This document shows positions 34,547 through 45,770 of a stretch of DNA of 64,000 nt, one piece after another. Source of the DNA: Isoetes taiwanensis (Eukaryota; Streptophyta; Lycopodiopsida; Isoetales; Isoetaceae); assembly GCA_021234155.1 (NCBI GenBank), contig JAJEKV010000023.1, positions 11,606,680 to 11,670,679 on the forward strand, read 5' to 3'. A model generated the notes under the pieces. It was not told where the DNA came from, ran no database searches, and worked only from the letters and a program-made list of their open reading frames with translations. Each line of letters opens with the position of its first letter. The first letter of the stretch is position 1. Made by a program: the position numbers and the translations under genes.

Positions 34547-35219
34547 ATGGAGGCACCCAAGCAAGTTTATACGCGTAAGCCTCGCTATTCCAAAACCCCC
34601 ATAGAGTTTTTAATGGCTGAATTGCTACCACAACGAGACCCAGCGCCTTGACGACGCGTTTAAGACCTAAGAAATACTAGAGTATTTCGCGAAGCGCTTC
34701 ACTAAGGGGTCGAATCCCATACCCGCTTTTTTGCTATAATGAGCTTTGTGTTCAAGCTCAACGCTATTCGGGAAACCCGCATAGTAGTGGAACAGAAGAT
34801 GGCGCCCGGTATGCCCGTTCTTTCCGCCCGCCAAATAGGGATGAACAAACAGAGGAGGAGGCCTTACAAATGCAGGCCCGTAAACGGTTTGCAAATGGCT
34901 CGTGAGGCGGATCTGCGCAGTGGTTGGCATTGGATGATCCGGCCCGTGATACCGCTACCTAGGAAATGGCATGTGCCTTTTTTGATGGGGAGCCTATACT
35001 CTTCCATCGTTCTCATATGAAGAGGAGACCAATCGTATCCTTTGGGAAGCGTGATCACCCTCAGTATTTCACGATCACTTCCAAATGGCCGTTGAACGAC
35101 ATGCAAGCTAGTCCCCCACGCTACTTCATAGAGCTTACAAGAAGAACGGAGATCAATAGCCAAAGAGAAGCAAGCGAGAGGAGCAAGCCACACCGGGCGC
35201 AGCACGTAAGGCAACACAG
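34547..35219 (+). pseudogene. Upstream part of the H3-like reading frame, broken
   Basis: An ATG at 34,547 opens a 34-codon basic frame (MEAPKQVYTRKPRYSKTPIE) ending in TGA at 34,649. Further frames downstream (34,739-35,020 with QKMAPGMPVLSARQIG; 34,966-35,223 with HMKRRPIVSFGKRDHPQYF) look protein-like and run into the coiled-coil and H3 region. They could be one gene broken by frameshifts and stops. I do not recognise the family; the composition is basic. Confidence 0.35.
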
Positions 35220-35896
35220 TTGACGGAGGAGGCTGCCAAGCTTCGTGAGGATACTATCCATCAGCAGCAGGTAGAACAAGAGCAAAATCTGAAAAGAATG
35301 CAGGACGAAGCAGAGCAGAGAGCAAGAGAGGCAACCGAAGCCGTGATGGAGCGACTGAGGAAGGAAGAGGAAGAAAGGCATCGGCAAGAGCAACCACCTG
35401 CAGAAGCCCGTATTCCTCGCCGAAGACAAAAGAAAACACCCCAAAGATCTGGTGCTCAGTATAAGGACCAGCTTAGAGCTCGGGGAGGAATCGCCAAGGC
35501 TGCAGGGGATAACCGGCGGGATAATATCATCCGTAAAGCCCGGCATCCTGGAACAGCAGGGAAGACTCTACCCGGAGCTGCACCCCAACCTAGGAGGAGG
35601 CATCGTTACAAACCCGGTACCGCGCGGCACTTCGAGAGATAAGGAAGTACCGTAAATCCATCGAAGTTTCACGTTTTAAAACTTCCTTTCCAAATGCCCG
35701 GTCCGAAATTGCCCAAGAATTTAAGACGGACCTTCGTTTTCAAACTCATGCCATTCTAGCACTTCAGGAGGCGGCCGAGGCTTACTTGGTGGCCCTCTTT
35801 GGCGATGCAAACCTATGTGCCATCCATGCCAAGCGAGTAACCATCATGACAAAAGACCTACAGTTAGCACGCCGGATCCGTGGGGAACGGTCATAA
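35220..35896 (+). pseudogene. Histone H3-fold protein with coiled-coil N-terminal region, carried by the chromovirus
   Basis: The first frame (from 35,220, TEEAAKLRED) is a Glu/Gln/Arg coiled coil, then a basic tail (ARIPRRRQKKTPQ, IIRKARHPGTAGK) reaching the H3 hallmark HRYKPGT at 35,601. Two extra bases at 35,637-35,638 shift the frame. From 35,639 it continues [62 protein letters not shown] and stops TAA at 35,894-35,896. After the shift this aligns with histone H3 without gaps from the alpha-N helix to the C-terminus. Loop 1 has canonical H3 length, not the longer loop typical of CENH3. The start of alpha-1 (KTSFPNARS) is changed. Non-coding AT-rich DNA with A runs follows (about 35,990-36,042), which could be a captured mRNA 3' end. 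H3 packages DNA in nucleosomes; its role here is unknown. Confidence 0.85.
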
Positions 35897-36156
35897 TTAT
35901 GTACATCACAATTTTGTATCTATGTAAATCGGTATATATATATATTAATACAAAACTGTTTTGACTTCTTATTTTGAATTGTGAATTTTCCTGAAATTAA
36001 AAAAAAAATAATAATAAAATAATAATAACTGGAAAAAAAAAAAGATGATGAGTCAAGCCAACGCCGCGTGCCCAAAGAAGTTAAATACTCGATTCATTTT
36101 TAGGGTTTCATCATTTCTTACTCCTGTTTCCTTCTTCCTCCCATCTTCCACCTGCA

Positions 36157-36480
36157 GTGATGGACTACGCTGGCCGCCTAGCATGGTACATGGGAGGCGA
36201 GCAATGGGATCCCCAGGTTCCTTACCCTCTCTTGGACCCTATGCTACAGAGTTCAGTCGACCTCATCGACAATATGCGCGCCCACCCTGACTATGCGACC
36301 TTTGTAGAGTTCTATGATGAGGAAATATTGCCTGAAGCGGAATTCTTTGGGGAACCGCCCCAACCTTATCTTCACAGAGATATTGTGGAGCATATGTTGG
36401 GAGATGATCGCCACAGCTATGATATCCTTAAGGGCATCATCGGCGTGCTAAGCACGCCCCATTATCGATTGTGGCTCTAA
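36157..36480 (+). pseudogene. Uncharacterised acidic ORF in the chromovirus leader
   Basis: A clean frame starts MDYAGRLAWYMGGEQWD (ATG at 36,160, after a pyrimidine-rich leader ending CCACCTGCAG) and runs to a TAA at 36,478. It is acidic, with many Asp, Glu, Tyr and Pro (FVEFYDEEILPEAEFF). Continuing frames with YVDGMRHRFRA lie at 36,520-36,570 after further stops, suggesting the original protein was longer. No family is recognised. It follows the H3-like cistron by 260 bp on the same strand. Confidence 0.4.
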
Positions 36481-36861
36481 TGGGCTATACTTTGAAGCCC
36501 GGTTGCCCTTGCTCTTATTATGGACAGGTATGTAGATGGTATGCGACACCGCTTTAGAGCAAGCTAAGGCCCCACTTCCTCCATTCGAGGAGGACGAAAG
36601 CGGATAAACTTTGCTGATTTCAGACGATGGAAGGAGTTAGCTAAAGGGAGGCCTTTACCTCGTAGTAAGGGCCAAGCACTTGTGGGATTGAGTTCGCTTG
36701 CTACCATTAAGATTGGGGATCGATTACTTGTCTGGAAGCGACATTCAATGGGCCTATCGAAGATATCGCAAATAAGGGTAAGCAGAGGACCGCCACCTTC
36801 TTTATGAGCTGGCCAATATTGTCGTGGTCAAGATGATTTCATTGATTACTCTCCCCTAATT

Positions 36862-37562
36862 ATGCGCCGAGATACATCACCGCTCAACTATCAACCTCTC
36901 GATGTTGAGCCTATCAGCACCCCCTCTTGTCCTTGCGCCGCCAATGATTCGGGTACCCCATCTTCGGTTCTGAATCGGCTTTCCAGTTACTGGGGGCCAC
37001 ACGTGCCCAACATCAACGACGCCGTCGTCAAGCCGGAGGACGACCCAACCATGGAGGATTTATGTGATGAGAGTCGGTATGCTCGGGAAGAGAAGGATTT
37101 TGCCATGGAGGAGGAGCTGCCCCAAACTTGAGTCCGAAGTTGGCCTCTTCAACCCATCCGATGGTTCGGGGGTTGAAATGCCATATTACTTCGATTCTTC
37201 CCCGCCGGCTTTCACAAGCGCATGTGTTCTCTTCTTTGCTAAGGCAATTGCCCCCGAGGCGCAGGCGGTCAGTATGGGCATTGAGGGCACTTTCCACCAC
37301 AGCGGGCCACAAGAAATTAGCTCCTAACCTTGAGCAGATCATCCTAGTGAACCGTGATCTTGCCATTGCAGTGTTTGACCATGAGATTGGTTCTTGGATG
37401 AACATGAGTCTGCTGGTTGCGGCGCCATTGGCTACAAATGTTCCTCCAGAAATAGCTTCATCAGCTGCCTCATCAGTTAATCCTAGCGTGTTACTCCTAC
37501 AGCATCGACCAGAGCCCCAGTTTGGTACTCAAACTCAGGATGTTGACGGATCGACCTTTTAG
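36862..37562 (+). pseudogene. Uncharacterised ORF remnants in the chromovirus leader
   Basis: Overlapping frames 36,862-37,131 (MRRDTSPLNYQPLDVEPIS), 37,064-37,327 (MPYYFDSSPPAFTSACVLFF) and 37,128-37,562 (LEQIILVNRDLAIAVFDHEI, stop TAG at 37,560) look like pieces of one protein broken by frameshifts. No domain is recognised. About 240 bp of AT-rich, intron-like DNA separates it from the next frame. Confidence 0.35.
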
Positions 37563-37811
37563 TTTTAGATTTCATTGAGTCATTGTATGAAATTTTGTTA
37601 ATTTTGATTGGCATTACCTCTAGTGGGCCAACACCAAAATCTATGTACTGTTTTCAATTTTATATATATTCAGGATATCTTCTTACGTTTCTTGCACTGT
37701 TGAAAACCACTTCATTGTTTTCTCCTTTCAATGATTAAGTATTTTCCTTAAAGCTCCAGTGGAAGGAAATTGTTTTCAATGTATATATAATTATTCCTGT
37801 CGTCTTGCAGA

Positions 37812-38274
37812 AGAAACACTTGAGGAATACCAGGACAGGATCACCGATCTGATAAGAATGGATGAACAGGGACCTCCTGAACAGGACTATGGAGAACGGT
37901 ACAACGAGTATCCTGAACGGGAAGTTGACGATGACATAGCGGAGCTTAGGGTTCCGGAACAACCTTATGATCCTGACAAGGGCATGGAAGTAGTTACTCT
38001 TCTTCGAGAACGTGCTTACGATGATCTGAGATGGACTCTTTCCCGTACTTGGGATTATTGGAATATGACCCCACATCAAGCTTTTGATGATGCTAATGAT
38101 CGTCTCTGGCAAATCTTCTACGCACTGCGAAGGCTCTTCAACCTCCTGATTATTAGCCCCACTTGGGATTATCAACCCGTTATTATCCAGGCTTGGGCAC
38201 GCTACAAGCTCGTCGAGCCGTATGAGAGTGTGCGCTTATGTCGCCATGTATCCCTGTATCGCAAAAACCCTTAA
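37812..38274 (+). pseudogene. Uncharacterised acidic ORF or exon before gag
   Basis: A frame opening directly after an acceptor-like sequence (CTGTCGTCTTGCAG at 37,811) reads ETLEEYQDRITDLIRMDEQ, then an acidic stretch, then Trp/Arg-rich helices (RTWDYWNMTPHQAFDDAND, FYALRRLFNLL) and stops at 38,272-38,274. It may be the last exon of the preceding cistron. The tail after it resembles a 3' UTR. No family is recognised. Confidence 0.4.
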
Positions 38275-38526
38275 GCCACAATTTCCAGTTTTGTGTGTTT
38301 CTATGCTTCGCCATGGCTAGGAAATGGCTTGTATCAGGCCTCTTTGTGTATTATATAACTATAAGTTGATAACTGTGTTCTATATAAACTTCTTTGATGT
38401 AACCGTTATCTCGCCTGTAAATTGAATCTTCCGTCCTTTTTCGTGTTCACTTTGTGTTACTTGATATTACTCAGAATGACTTTGTTATAACACTTACTGT
38501 TATCGTACTCTTTCTTATATCATCGT

Positions 38527-39660
38527 ATGTTTAATATAGACGGTGCACGCAATGCCGCCTGGCAGACACCCTCAAACGCCGGTCGGTTAACACCCGAACA
38601 AGAATTGATGCTGATGAAAAGACAGTTAGGCGAATTACAGGCCTACGTCTTGCATGCTAACCCACCACAGCATGTACAACAGGATGCACCGGAGTTACCT
38701 CCGTTACCACCTAGTCCACCTACACAGCAGCCGTCCCCACCACGAACTAGCCCTGTACCTGTGCGAAAGAGGTCCCACTCTAAACGCCGACGGAGCTCCT
38801 CTAGAGACAAGCCACCTCTTCAAAGTCTGCCACTTCACCGGCCATCCGCATCATCAAATCATCCTGGGGCCATGCAAAGCCCGAGATAAGGAGTACCGCA
38901 AGACAGGTTTGATACACCATAACTAGCATATGGAAGAATAGGAAATTGGCCCACTTTGATGGGAAATCTAGAGGCGGCTTGAATGCCGAATCCGGCCGGA
39001 CGAAATGAAGGAATTCGGCAGTCCTATGGCATGACAGAGAAGGATACGGAAAGGTTGCCACCACAAACCTTTACCGGAGCTGCCCGTATTTGGTGGAAGG
39101 GCTATGCGCCGAGCCAAACATCCGGACGAGAGTAGATGCAACTTCAGAAAAGTTTGCCAAGGCTTTCAAATCGCATTATGTGCCTCGTGCACATAAATGC
39201 CGCCAGATCCGCACTTTCTACAAAGTTGGAGCGTAAGAGTATGTCCGCATCTGTGCCTACACGGATGAGTTCATGCTTTGACCTGTATGTACCGGTATGA
39301 ATGAGAAAAGAGCAAAGGAGGGCTATATTGAGGGTTTGGCACCATCGATCAAAGCGGATGGTTAAGGCTATCGACCAAATCGGGCTTCTGCGTGGCGAGG
39401 CTAAAGCATTGAGCCTCGAGGAGGACATACCAAGAAATCGATCCGCCGCCCCCGCTCCTTACTGCAGCCCACGCCCGTCCACACCTTACAAGCCCCCGCT
39501 CTCCAAGTCCGGGCCCTCTCGCCAAACTCTTACGGTTGGCCGCCAGAGAAGAAAGTCGCTTTTAACACGCCCATAAGCGTAACAATGCGGGTAAGGAAGT
39601 TCAAACCTCTTACAGTCCATTCCTAAAGAGGCGAGGAGAACAAATTGCCGGGGATAAGGC
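38527..39660 (+). pseudogene. gag: Chromovirus gag, frameshifted
   Basis: The N-terminal frame (38,527-38,889; RLTPEQELMLMKRQLGELQ, then a Pro-rich, Arg/Ser-rich arm) is followed, after frame changes, by gag-domain pieces in several frames: AHFDGKSRGGLNAE (about 38,950), TSEKFAKAFKSHYVPRAH (about 39,140) and EGYIEGLAPSIKAD (about 39,320). A degenerate knuckle-like CYSV..GRHFMH lies near 39,663. Gag forms the particle and binds RNA. Several frameshifts and stops break it. Confidence 0.6.
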
Positions 39661-39688
39661 ATGTTACAGTGTATGAGGCCGACACTTC

Positions 39689-42600
39689 ATGCACTTGCCC
39701 ATATGTTACCCAGACGCCTACCGGCCATGGCCGACCTTGATCGGGGCGATATTGAGTCAACATTACCTGCCGACGGGGCGCCCCGTACATTCACGGTCGT
39801 CTCATATCCTTGCAGCTATTGAAACTGGCAATGCTGAAAACCAGCCTTCTGTTATTTCTACCATAGGCCAAGTAGGCAGTAAGCCTTTCATAATTTTGAT
39901 GGATACGGGTAGTACACATAATTTTGCTTCTCCTAGAATGGCCCAGGTATTGCAGCTTGAAACGTTGAGATCCCACCAAAGCCGCCACGCTAGCCTGGCA
40001 AAGGTCAGCACACACATGGTCAGCATTAACTTTAAAATGCAGTTGCCAGGTGCACCAGTTGCATTGGGTGCCGAGCTAATGGACATTGGCAAATATGATC
40101 TCATTGTCGGGATGGAGTTTTTGGCAGCTGCAAAGGCCAATATAGACTGCGAGAAACGGGAGGTTACCTTCAACGCCGCTAACGGAGCTCGCGTAACTAT
40201 AAAAGGTGAACCATTCAACCCTATTATCCAGTCTATGTCCCTCAAGCAGTTAGATAAAGCTATACGCAAGGATAAGCTCCTTTGCATCATTAGACTTGCC
40301 TCTATTGAGTCGGATGTTAAGCAGAAGCAGATAATTGACACCTTGCCGGGAGGGATTGCTAACCTTCTCCGAGAATATAGTGATCTTTTTCCAGATGAGA
40401 TTCAGAAGCTTCCTCCTTTCAGAGGGGTCGAATGTGAGATCGCTCTAGAACCAGGTACTAAGCCTACTAGTAAGGCCCCGTACCGTATGAGTCCCCCAGA
40501 GTTGGCAGAGCTTAAGAAGCAACTTCAGGAGCTCCTAAACTTAGGTTTCATTCGGCCTAGTGTTTCGCCTTTTGGTGCCCCTATCCTTTTTGTTAAGAAA
40601 AAGGATGGCTCCTTAAGGATGTGTATTGATTATAGGCAGCTCAATAAGCATACCATCAAGAATCGATACGCTTTGCCTAGGGCAGATGATCTAATGGACC
40701 AGTTGCAAGGGGCCAAATATTTCTCAAAGATTGATTTACGCTCTGGCTACCATCAGATAAGAATAAAGGAGGAGGACATCCATAAATCTGCTTTTCGCAC
40801 GAGATATGGGCATTATGAGTTTACCGTTATGCCTTTTGGGTTAACTAATGCTCCTGCAACTTTCATGCGCTTGATGAATGATATCTTCCGCCAATACTTA
40901 GATGACTTTGTTGTTATTTTCTTTGACGACATCCTCATCTATAGTAAAACTTTGAAGGAGCATGAACAACATCTTAGGTTGGCCCTACAAAAGCTCAGAC
41001 GTCATCAGCTTTTTGCCAAGTTCTCCAAGTGCAAGTTTGCCACTCCCAAGGTGGATTACCTGGGACATATTATTTCAGCAGAGGGAATTGCTACGGATCC
41101 CGCAAAGATAGAAGCAGTAAGAGATTGGCCTATTCCGGGTAATGTCTCGGAGGTCCGAAGTTTCTTGGGACTAGCAGGATATTATCGGAAATTCGTTAAG
41201 GATTTTGCAACGATTGCCGCACCTCTTACTGATCTCACAAAACACGTGAAGGTGAAGGATTGGATGGAACATTGGAAAGCAAAAGTCCAGGTCGGGTTCC
41301 AGAAGCTTAAGGATGCTTTAACGTCTACACCAGTCCTCACATTGCCTGATCCTGAAAAGGATAAGCTAGTGGCAACCGATGCTAGTAAGATTGCTACCGG
41401 TGGAGTCCTAATGCAGGAAGGGAGAGTTATTGCATATGATTCAAAGAAGATGAACGACACGGAACAGCGATACCCTACTCATGACCAGGAATTGTTGGCA
41501 GTTGTCCGCGCTCTGCGTATTTGGAGACACTACCTTCTTGGTAGGAGATTTCAGTTAGATACGGATCATCAGAGTCTCCGTTATTTAACCACCCAGCCGA
41601 ATCTCAACCTCCGTCAGAGGAGATGGATGGAATTTTTGGAAGAATATGATTTTGAGATTATGTATAAGCCTGGGAAGCACAATGTCGTTGCGGATGCGTT
41701 GTCACGCCATCCTTTAGTAACCCGGACCCATTGTAACGCAATCTCCACACTCACTAGTGAGTTTGGGAAACAAATAGAGCAGACTTTGGCCACGGATCCC
41801 GAGTTCAGTGATGTTTGGGGGAGCTTGAGTAAGGAAGCCCGTACAGATAAAGAGCGGGAAACTTTTCGTTCATATAAGAAAGAAGGCCACTTGCTATATT
41901 ACAAGGATAAGTTATGTGTACCTCAGACTTCCGGAGTGCGTAAGTTAATCCTCCATGACACACATAACAGCCCTATAGCTGGACATGCAGGATTTATGAA
42001 GACCTATTTTAAAATCCGTTCTAGCTACTTTTGGCCTTCAATGAAGAAGGATATTGCTAGGTACATCAAGCAGTGTCAGGTATGTCCCGTGAGCACCAAA
42101 GGCGTAACAATTAAGGACTCGTGAGAATTGCAACCTTTGGATGTGCCCAACGCTAAGTGGGAAGTGATAACCATGGATTTCATTGTGGGCCTTCCACGTA
42201 CTCTTCGTGGGTATGATGCGCTAATGGTAGTGGTCGACAAATTGTCGAAAATGGCTCATTTCCTCCCATGTCGTACCACGGACACCGCCTTTGATACTGC
42301 TCTGCTTTTTGCAAAGGAGATCTTCAGGTTGCACGGAATGCCACGGGTTATTGTATCTGACAGGGATCCCAAATTTGTAAGTGCATTCTGGAAGGATTTC
42401 TTCACCACCATACGCACCAAGCTTGCTATGAGTACCGCATATCATCCTCGCACGGATGGTCGACGAGCGCACTAACCGTATAATAGAGGATATGCTACGC
42501 AGTTATGTGTGGAGTAAGCAATCCCAATGGGCTGACTATATTTATCTAGTAGAATTTGCCTATAACAGTATGAGACAGGAGTCTTCCAAAATGTCTCCTT

Positions 42601-43274
42601 TCATGATAAACTATGGTTATCAATGCCTTACTCCCACACATGGCACAACCCCCGTATCGAAAGTGGAAGTTTCTCAACAACTCCTCTTGGAGATGCAAGC
42701 TTTGGTCGACGAGGTGCGTGGTTACTTGCTAGGCGCACGCAAATCGTCAAAAAGTGTAGCAGATAAGCCTGTAACCCCACGAAGTCTTCCGGTGGGTGAA
42801 TCGGTTTGGCTTAAGATTAAGGTAAAACAAGCCAAGCTTAAGATTGGTAATTGCAAGAAGTTGGCACCCGGATGGGCTGGACCGCTCAAAATCAATGAAC
42901 GTATTGGGGAGCAAGCATATCGCTGGACTTGCCACCCCCGCTTAAAGATCCACAAGGTTTTTCATGTGAGTCTTCTAAAGCAAAGACACCCCCGATCCGT
43001 AGGAGGTTTTGGAAACCCCAACTCTCCCGAAATGACAGAGGAGCAGCTAGAAATAGTACCTGAAACTCTTCTTGATCGAGCTTATAAACAGACCAGGAGG
43101 ACTCAAATGCTACAATACTTGGTCAAGTGGAAACACTTGCCAGTGGAGGATGCCACGTGGGTGATGCAAACAGATCTTGAGAAGCATTATCCGGATTTCA
43201 TCTTGCCAATCTCAAGGCCGCAGACCATCAACGATGCTATCAACCCCGCCTCCCGGGTAAGCTTGAAGACTTGA
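39689..43274 (+). pseudogene. pol: Chromovirus pol: protease, RT, RNase H, integrase, chromodomain
   Basis: A clean 811-codon frame (39,689-42,124) carries protease ([12 protein letters not shown], Asp at residue 72), RT ([23 protein letters not shown] at 411-420), RNase H ([21 protein letters not shown]) and the integrase zinc finger (H..H, then CQVC). A TGA at 42,122 and a frame change near 42,465 interrupt the integrase core: Asp in TMDFIVGLP, Asp in IVSDRDPKF, Glu in ERTNRIIEDM in the next frame. The last frame (to 43,274) ends in a chromodomain (about 43,060-43,205): LLDRAYKQ, YLVKWKHLPVEDATWV, LEKHYPDFI. Pol copies and integrates the element, and the chromodomain is thought to guide it to marked chromatin. 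Two lesions would suffice to inactivate it. Confidence 0.9.
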
Positions 43275-43848
43275 TTCACGAGAACCAAAGAGGGGTAGAT
43301 GCATCGTAGTTAACAACGGTTACCGATGGTGGGATCACCTTCGTGTTCCTTAGGACGTGGTGTACTGTCAATGTGGACATGACCGCGAGCCGCTTGTAAA
43401 CCATGTACTCCCTAATGATAGGTTCCTTGTAGATAAGTTTTCTTTTATTTTCTTATAGGGGGTGGACCCTTCAACCACAATCTAATTATATTATTGATAT
43501 ATATATTTATATATTGACATGTGCAGGCCAGTGAGCAGTTCGTGACCTGCCCATGTATAGAGGGTTGCTGATGACCCAACTTTTCGGATTCGCTTGCTTT
43601 ACATGTCTTATTTTCGTCCTCTATGATGTTTTAAGAAAAAAATCGGACTTCGGTCCTTGAACTTCTTCTGATGATACGTTTGTTAAAGGCACCTTGGTGC
43701 TGACACTTTGTTATTTTCAACTTCAATGTATTACTGTTTGATATAATAAGTTATCTTCCTTTCTTAAGTATATTCTTCCTAATTCAGTTTTTGTTTAAGT
43801 AACTGTCTCTGATTAATTAACCCCAATGCTGAGGACAGCATTGTTTTT
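43275..43848 (+). other. Non-coding 3' region of the chromovirus
   Basis: AT-rich sequence between the pol stop and the polypurine tract, without a coding frame. It contains a TATATATATTTATATATTG stretch near 43,497. Confidence 0.6.
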
Positions 43849-43861
43849 AAGGGGGGGAGAA
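43849..43861 (+). promoter_or_regulatory. Polypurine tract of the chromovirus
   Basis: AAGGGGGGGAGAA directly precedes the 3' LTR start TGTGACG. It primes plus-strand DNA synthesis. Confidence 0.9.
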
Positions 43862-45517
43862 TGTGACGTTCCACGTATTTATACGGTACACGTAACGTAT
43901 TTATACGGTACACCTATAAATATACTGACACGTCACCCGATAAAGGTACGCCACCATGGGGTATTGTAACCTAGGGGATTGACTTAAAAGGGATTAAATT
44001 AGCTATGCTAATTTAATCATTAAAGATAATAGCCTATAATCTAGGGATTAATATTAAATGGGATAATTAGGCCAATAAATGCTTTGGGAAGGCGCCACCT
44101 GGCCTAATTCGATTGGCCAACATGGGGACTTCCAAATTGGGCTGTCAACCTGATCCCTATTGCTAATTGACTCCTAAAATTCGTCCAAGAAGGAGCAGGA
44201 GCTGAGCGCCAAACCCTGTCACGTTGAGCGCCACCAGACCAAGTACTTTTTACCTGTGTAGCTGAAGCTGAACCACCAAGACCTAGGAGATGGAAGCACC
44301 AATTGGTAATGGATCCAGCCAGAATACAGGTGGGTGGCTAGTATAGGCTGATATTCTAGGGTAGCGCCCCTTTTGGGCACTTGTGTGTTGTCTTGTATGT
44401 TTCTCTGTGCTTTTATTCGTAGGAACTAACCCTTGATTGAAAAGGTAAGTTCTCTTTATATTTTGATTCGGGTTTTGCTCTCAAAGGATGAATTGATAGT
44501 TCTTTGCTTAGTTAGCACTCCCGAGATGGGGGATTACGGGAGGGTAGAGACCTCTGAGCCCATATATATATGGTAGTATGCTCCTAGATAAAGCCCTGTA
44601 TTATCCCAATAGTGCGGCCTGTGCCCAAGAGCCCACCGGGTCATAGATGCTATGGTACTGGCTTAGCACCAGACAAGGAACACAGTGGTGAAGTGGAGGT
44701 GGGGTCTTGCACGAACATAAAAGGCTCCTGGGACTCCTATAGCGAGCTAGACCTCGATAGCCGGTCCGTGAGAGGGCGGGCATGGGTCCGACACTCCCCG
44801 GTGGGAAGGTGTGACCCGTATGGGGCACCTTGCACTTTGAGTAGAATTAGGGTGAGTAAGTCTGCACGGATGCGGGGTCGCCGATGCGGCACGTATTCTC
44901 TAGCTTCGCCCATGGAGCCACTGTGATTCGGAAGGGGACGCCACGACCTGCCTCATCGGACCCAGGGGCTTCATGAACCCCGAGGGGCTCGGCGGGGTGA
45001 TGCCTCGAGCTGCGTCTCCCAAGGCTATAGCGGCGCCATAGCGTGAATTGACCCATCCGCAAAGTGTGCACGTGAGGGGCGATGGAGTGGACAACCCTAG
45101 CCAATGTTCTATGCCTACCAACGCCATGTCAAGATTCTCATCACGATCTCTTGAGGCCTAGCCGTCGGTCGATCCTCACCGAGTCCGAACCGGGTAGAAC
45201 CATGGGGTTGGGGTGTTTTCTTAGGTTTAGATGCATATTCTTTGCCGTTGGTATTTGGATGGATATGCCACCCTTCGTGGTGGTTATTTATATGTGAATT
45301 ATGCTGTGTGCTAACCCTTGTATTCACGCTTCCGCGACGTAGGAGCCCCATTGAAGGCGTGGGCCGAATGACCCCTTCGTGTCCTTCTTCCGGGCATCGT
45401 ATTATGGATGGCCCGAAATAGACGGAGGGCCCTGCTCATGGCGAGTTGGTCGCCATGGGAGGGGAAAGTCCCCGTATGTGTACGACCGAGGGTCGTATAT
45501 GTTCAGGGAGCGTCACA
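43862..45517 (+). repeat. 3' LTR of the chromovirus
   Basis: Direct repeat of 32,294-33,962, starting TGTGACG and ending CGTCACA, so its ends are 7-bp inverted repeats. Differences from the 5' copy are scattered, with a cluster near 44,202-44,290. ACAAG follows as TSD. Confidence 0.9.
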
Positions 45518-45770
45518 ACAAGCTTCTGTGCTTTAGAGACTGCCAGATGAACTTTCTATCTCATTATACACTGGACATGTGATACCGAAGTGGTGCGCAT
45601 ATTCAGCTTCAGCCAAATGGTAATCCTAGTGATTGATCCTAGGTGTAGCCTCTGTTGATGAGCAAAGAATCTATAATTTCCTATAGCAAATTGTACTTTG
45701 AGCAGTAAATGAACATCTCTTATTTGTTTCCCATACAATGGGCATGTTGATTTAATTGGCAACTCTGTAG

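Larger units (their letters stand above)
32294..45517 (+). mobile_element. Ty3/gypsy chromovirus with extra reading frames before gag
   Basis: Complete structure: TSD ACAAG on both sides (32,289-32,293 and 45,518-45,522), two LTRs of about 1.66 kb beginning TGTGACG and ending CGTC(A)CA, a tRNA-Met-type primer-binding site, gag, a long pol with protease, RT, RNase H and integrase, a C-terminal chromodomain and a polypurine tract. Chromodomain integrases target chromatin marks in this group. The coding part carries single stops and frameshifts, so the copy is defective. Unusually, about 4.5 kb between the primer-binding site and gag holds several further reading frames, among them a histone H3 fold. 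At 13.2 kb it is much longer than typical plant chromoviruses, which are mostly 5-9 kb. Confidence 0.9.

Noticed and set aside
35639-35896. CENH3 (centromeric histone) as the identity of the H3-like fold
   Set aside because: Loop 1 has the canonical length and the C-terminal half is canonical H3. The unusual N-terminal region alone does not make it CENH3.
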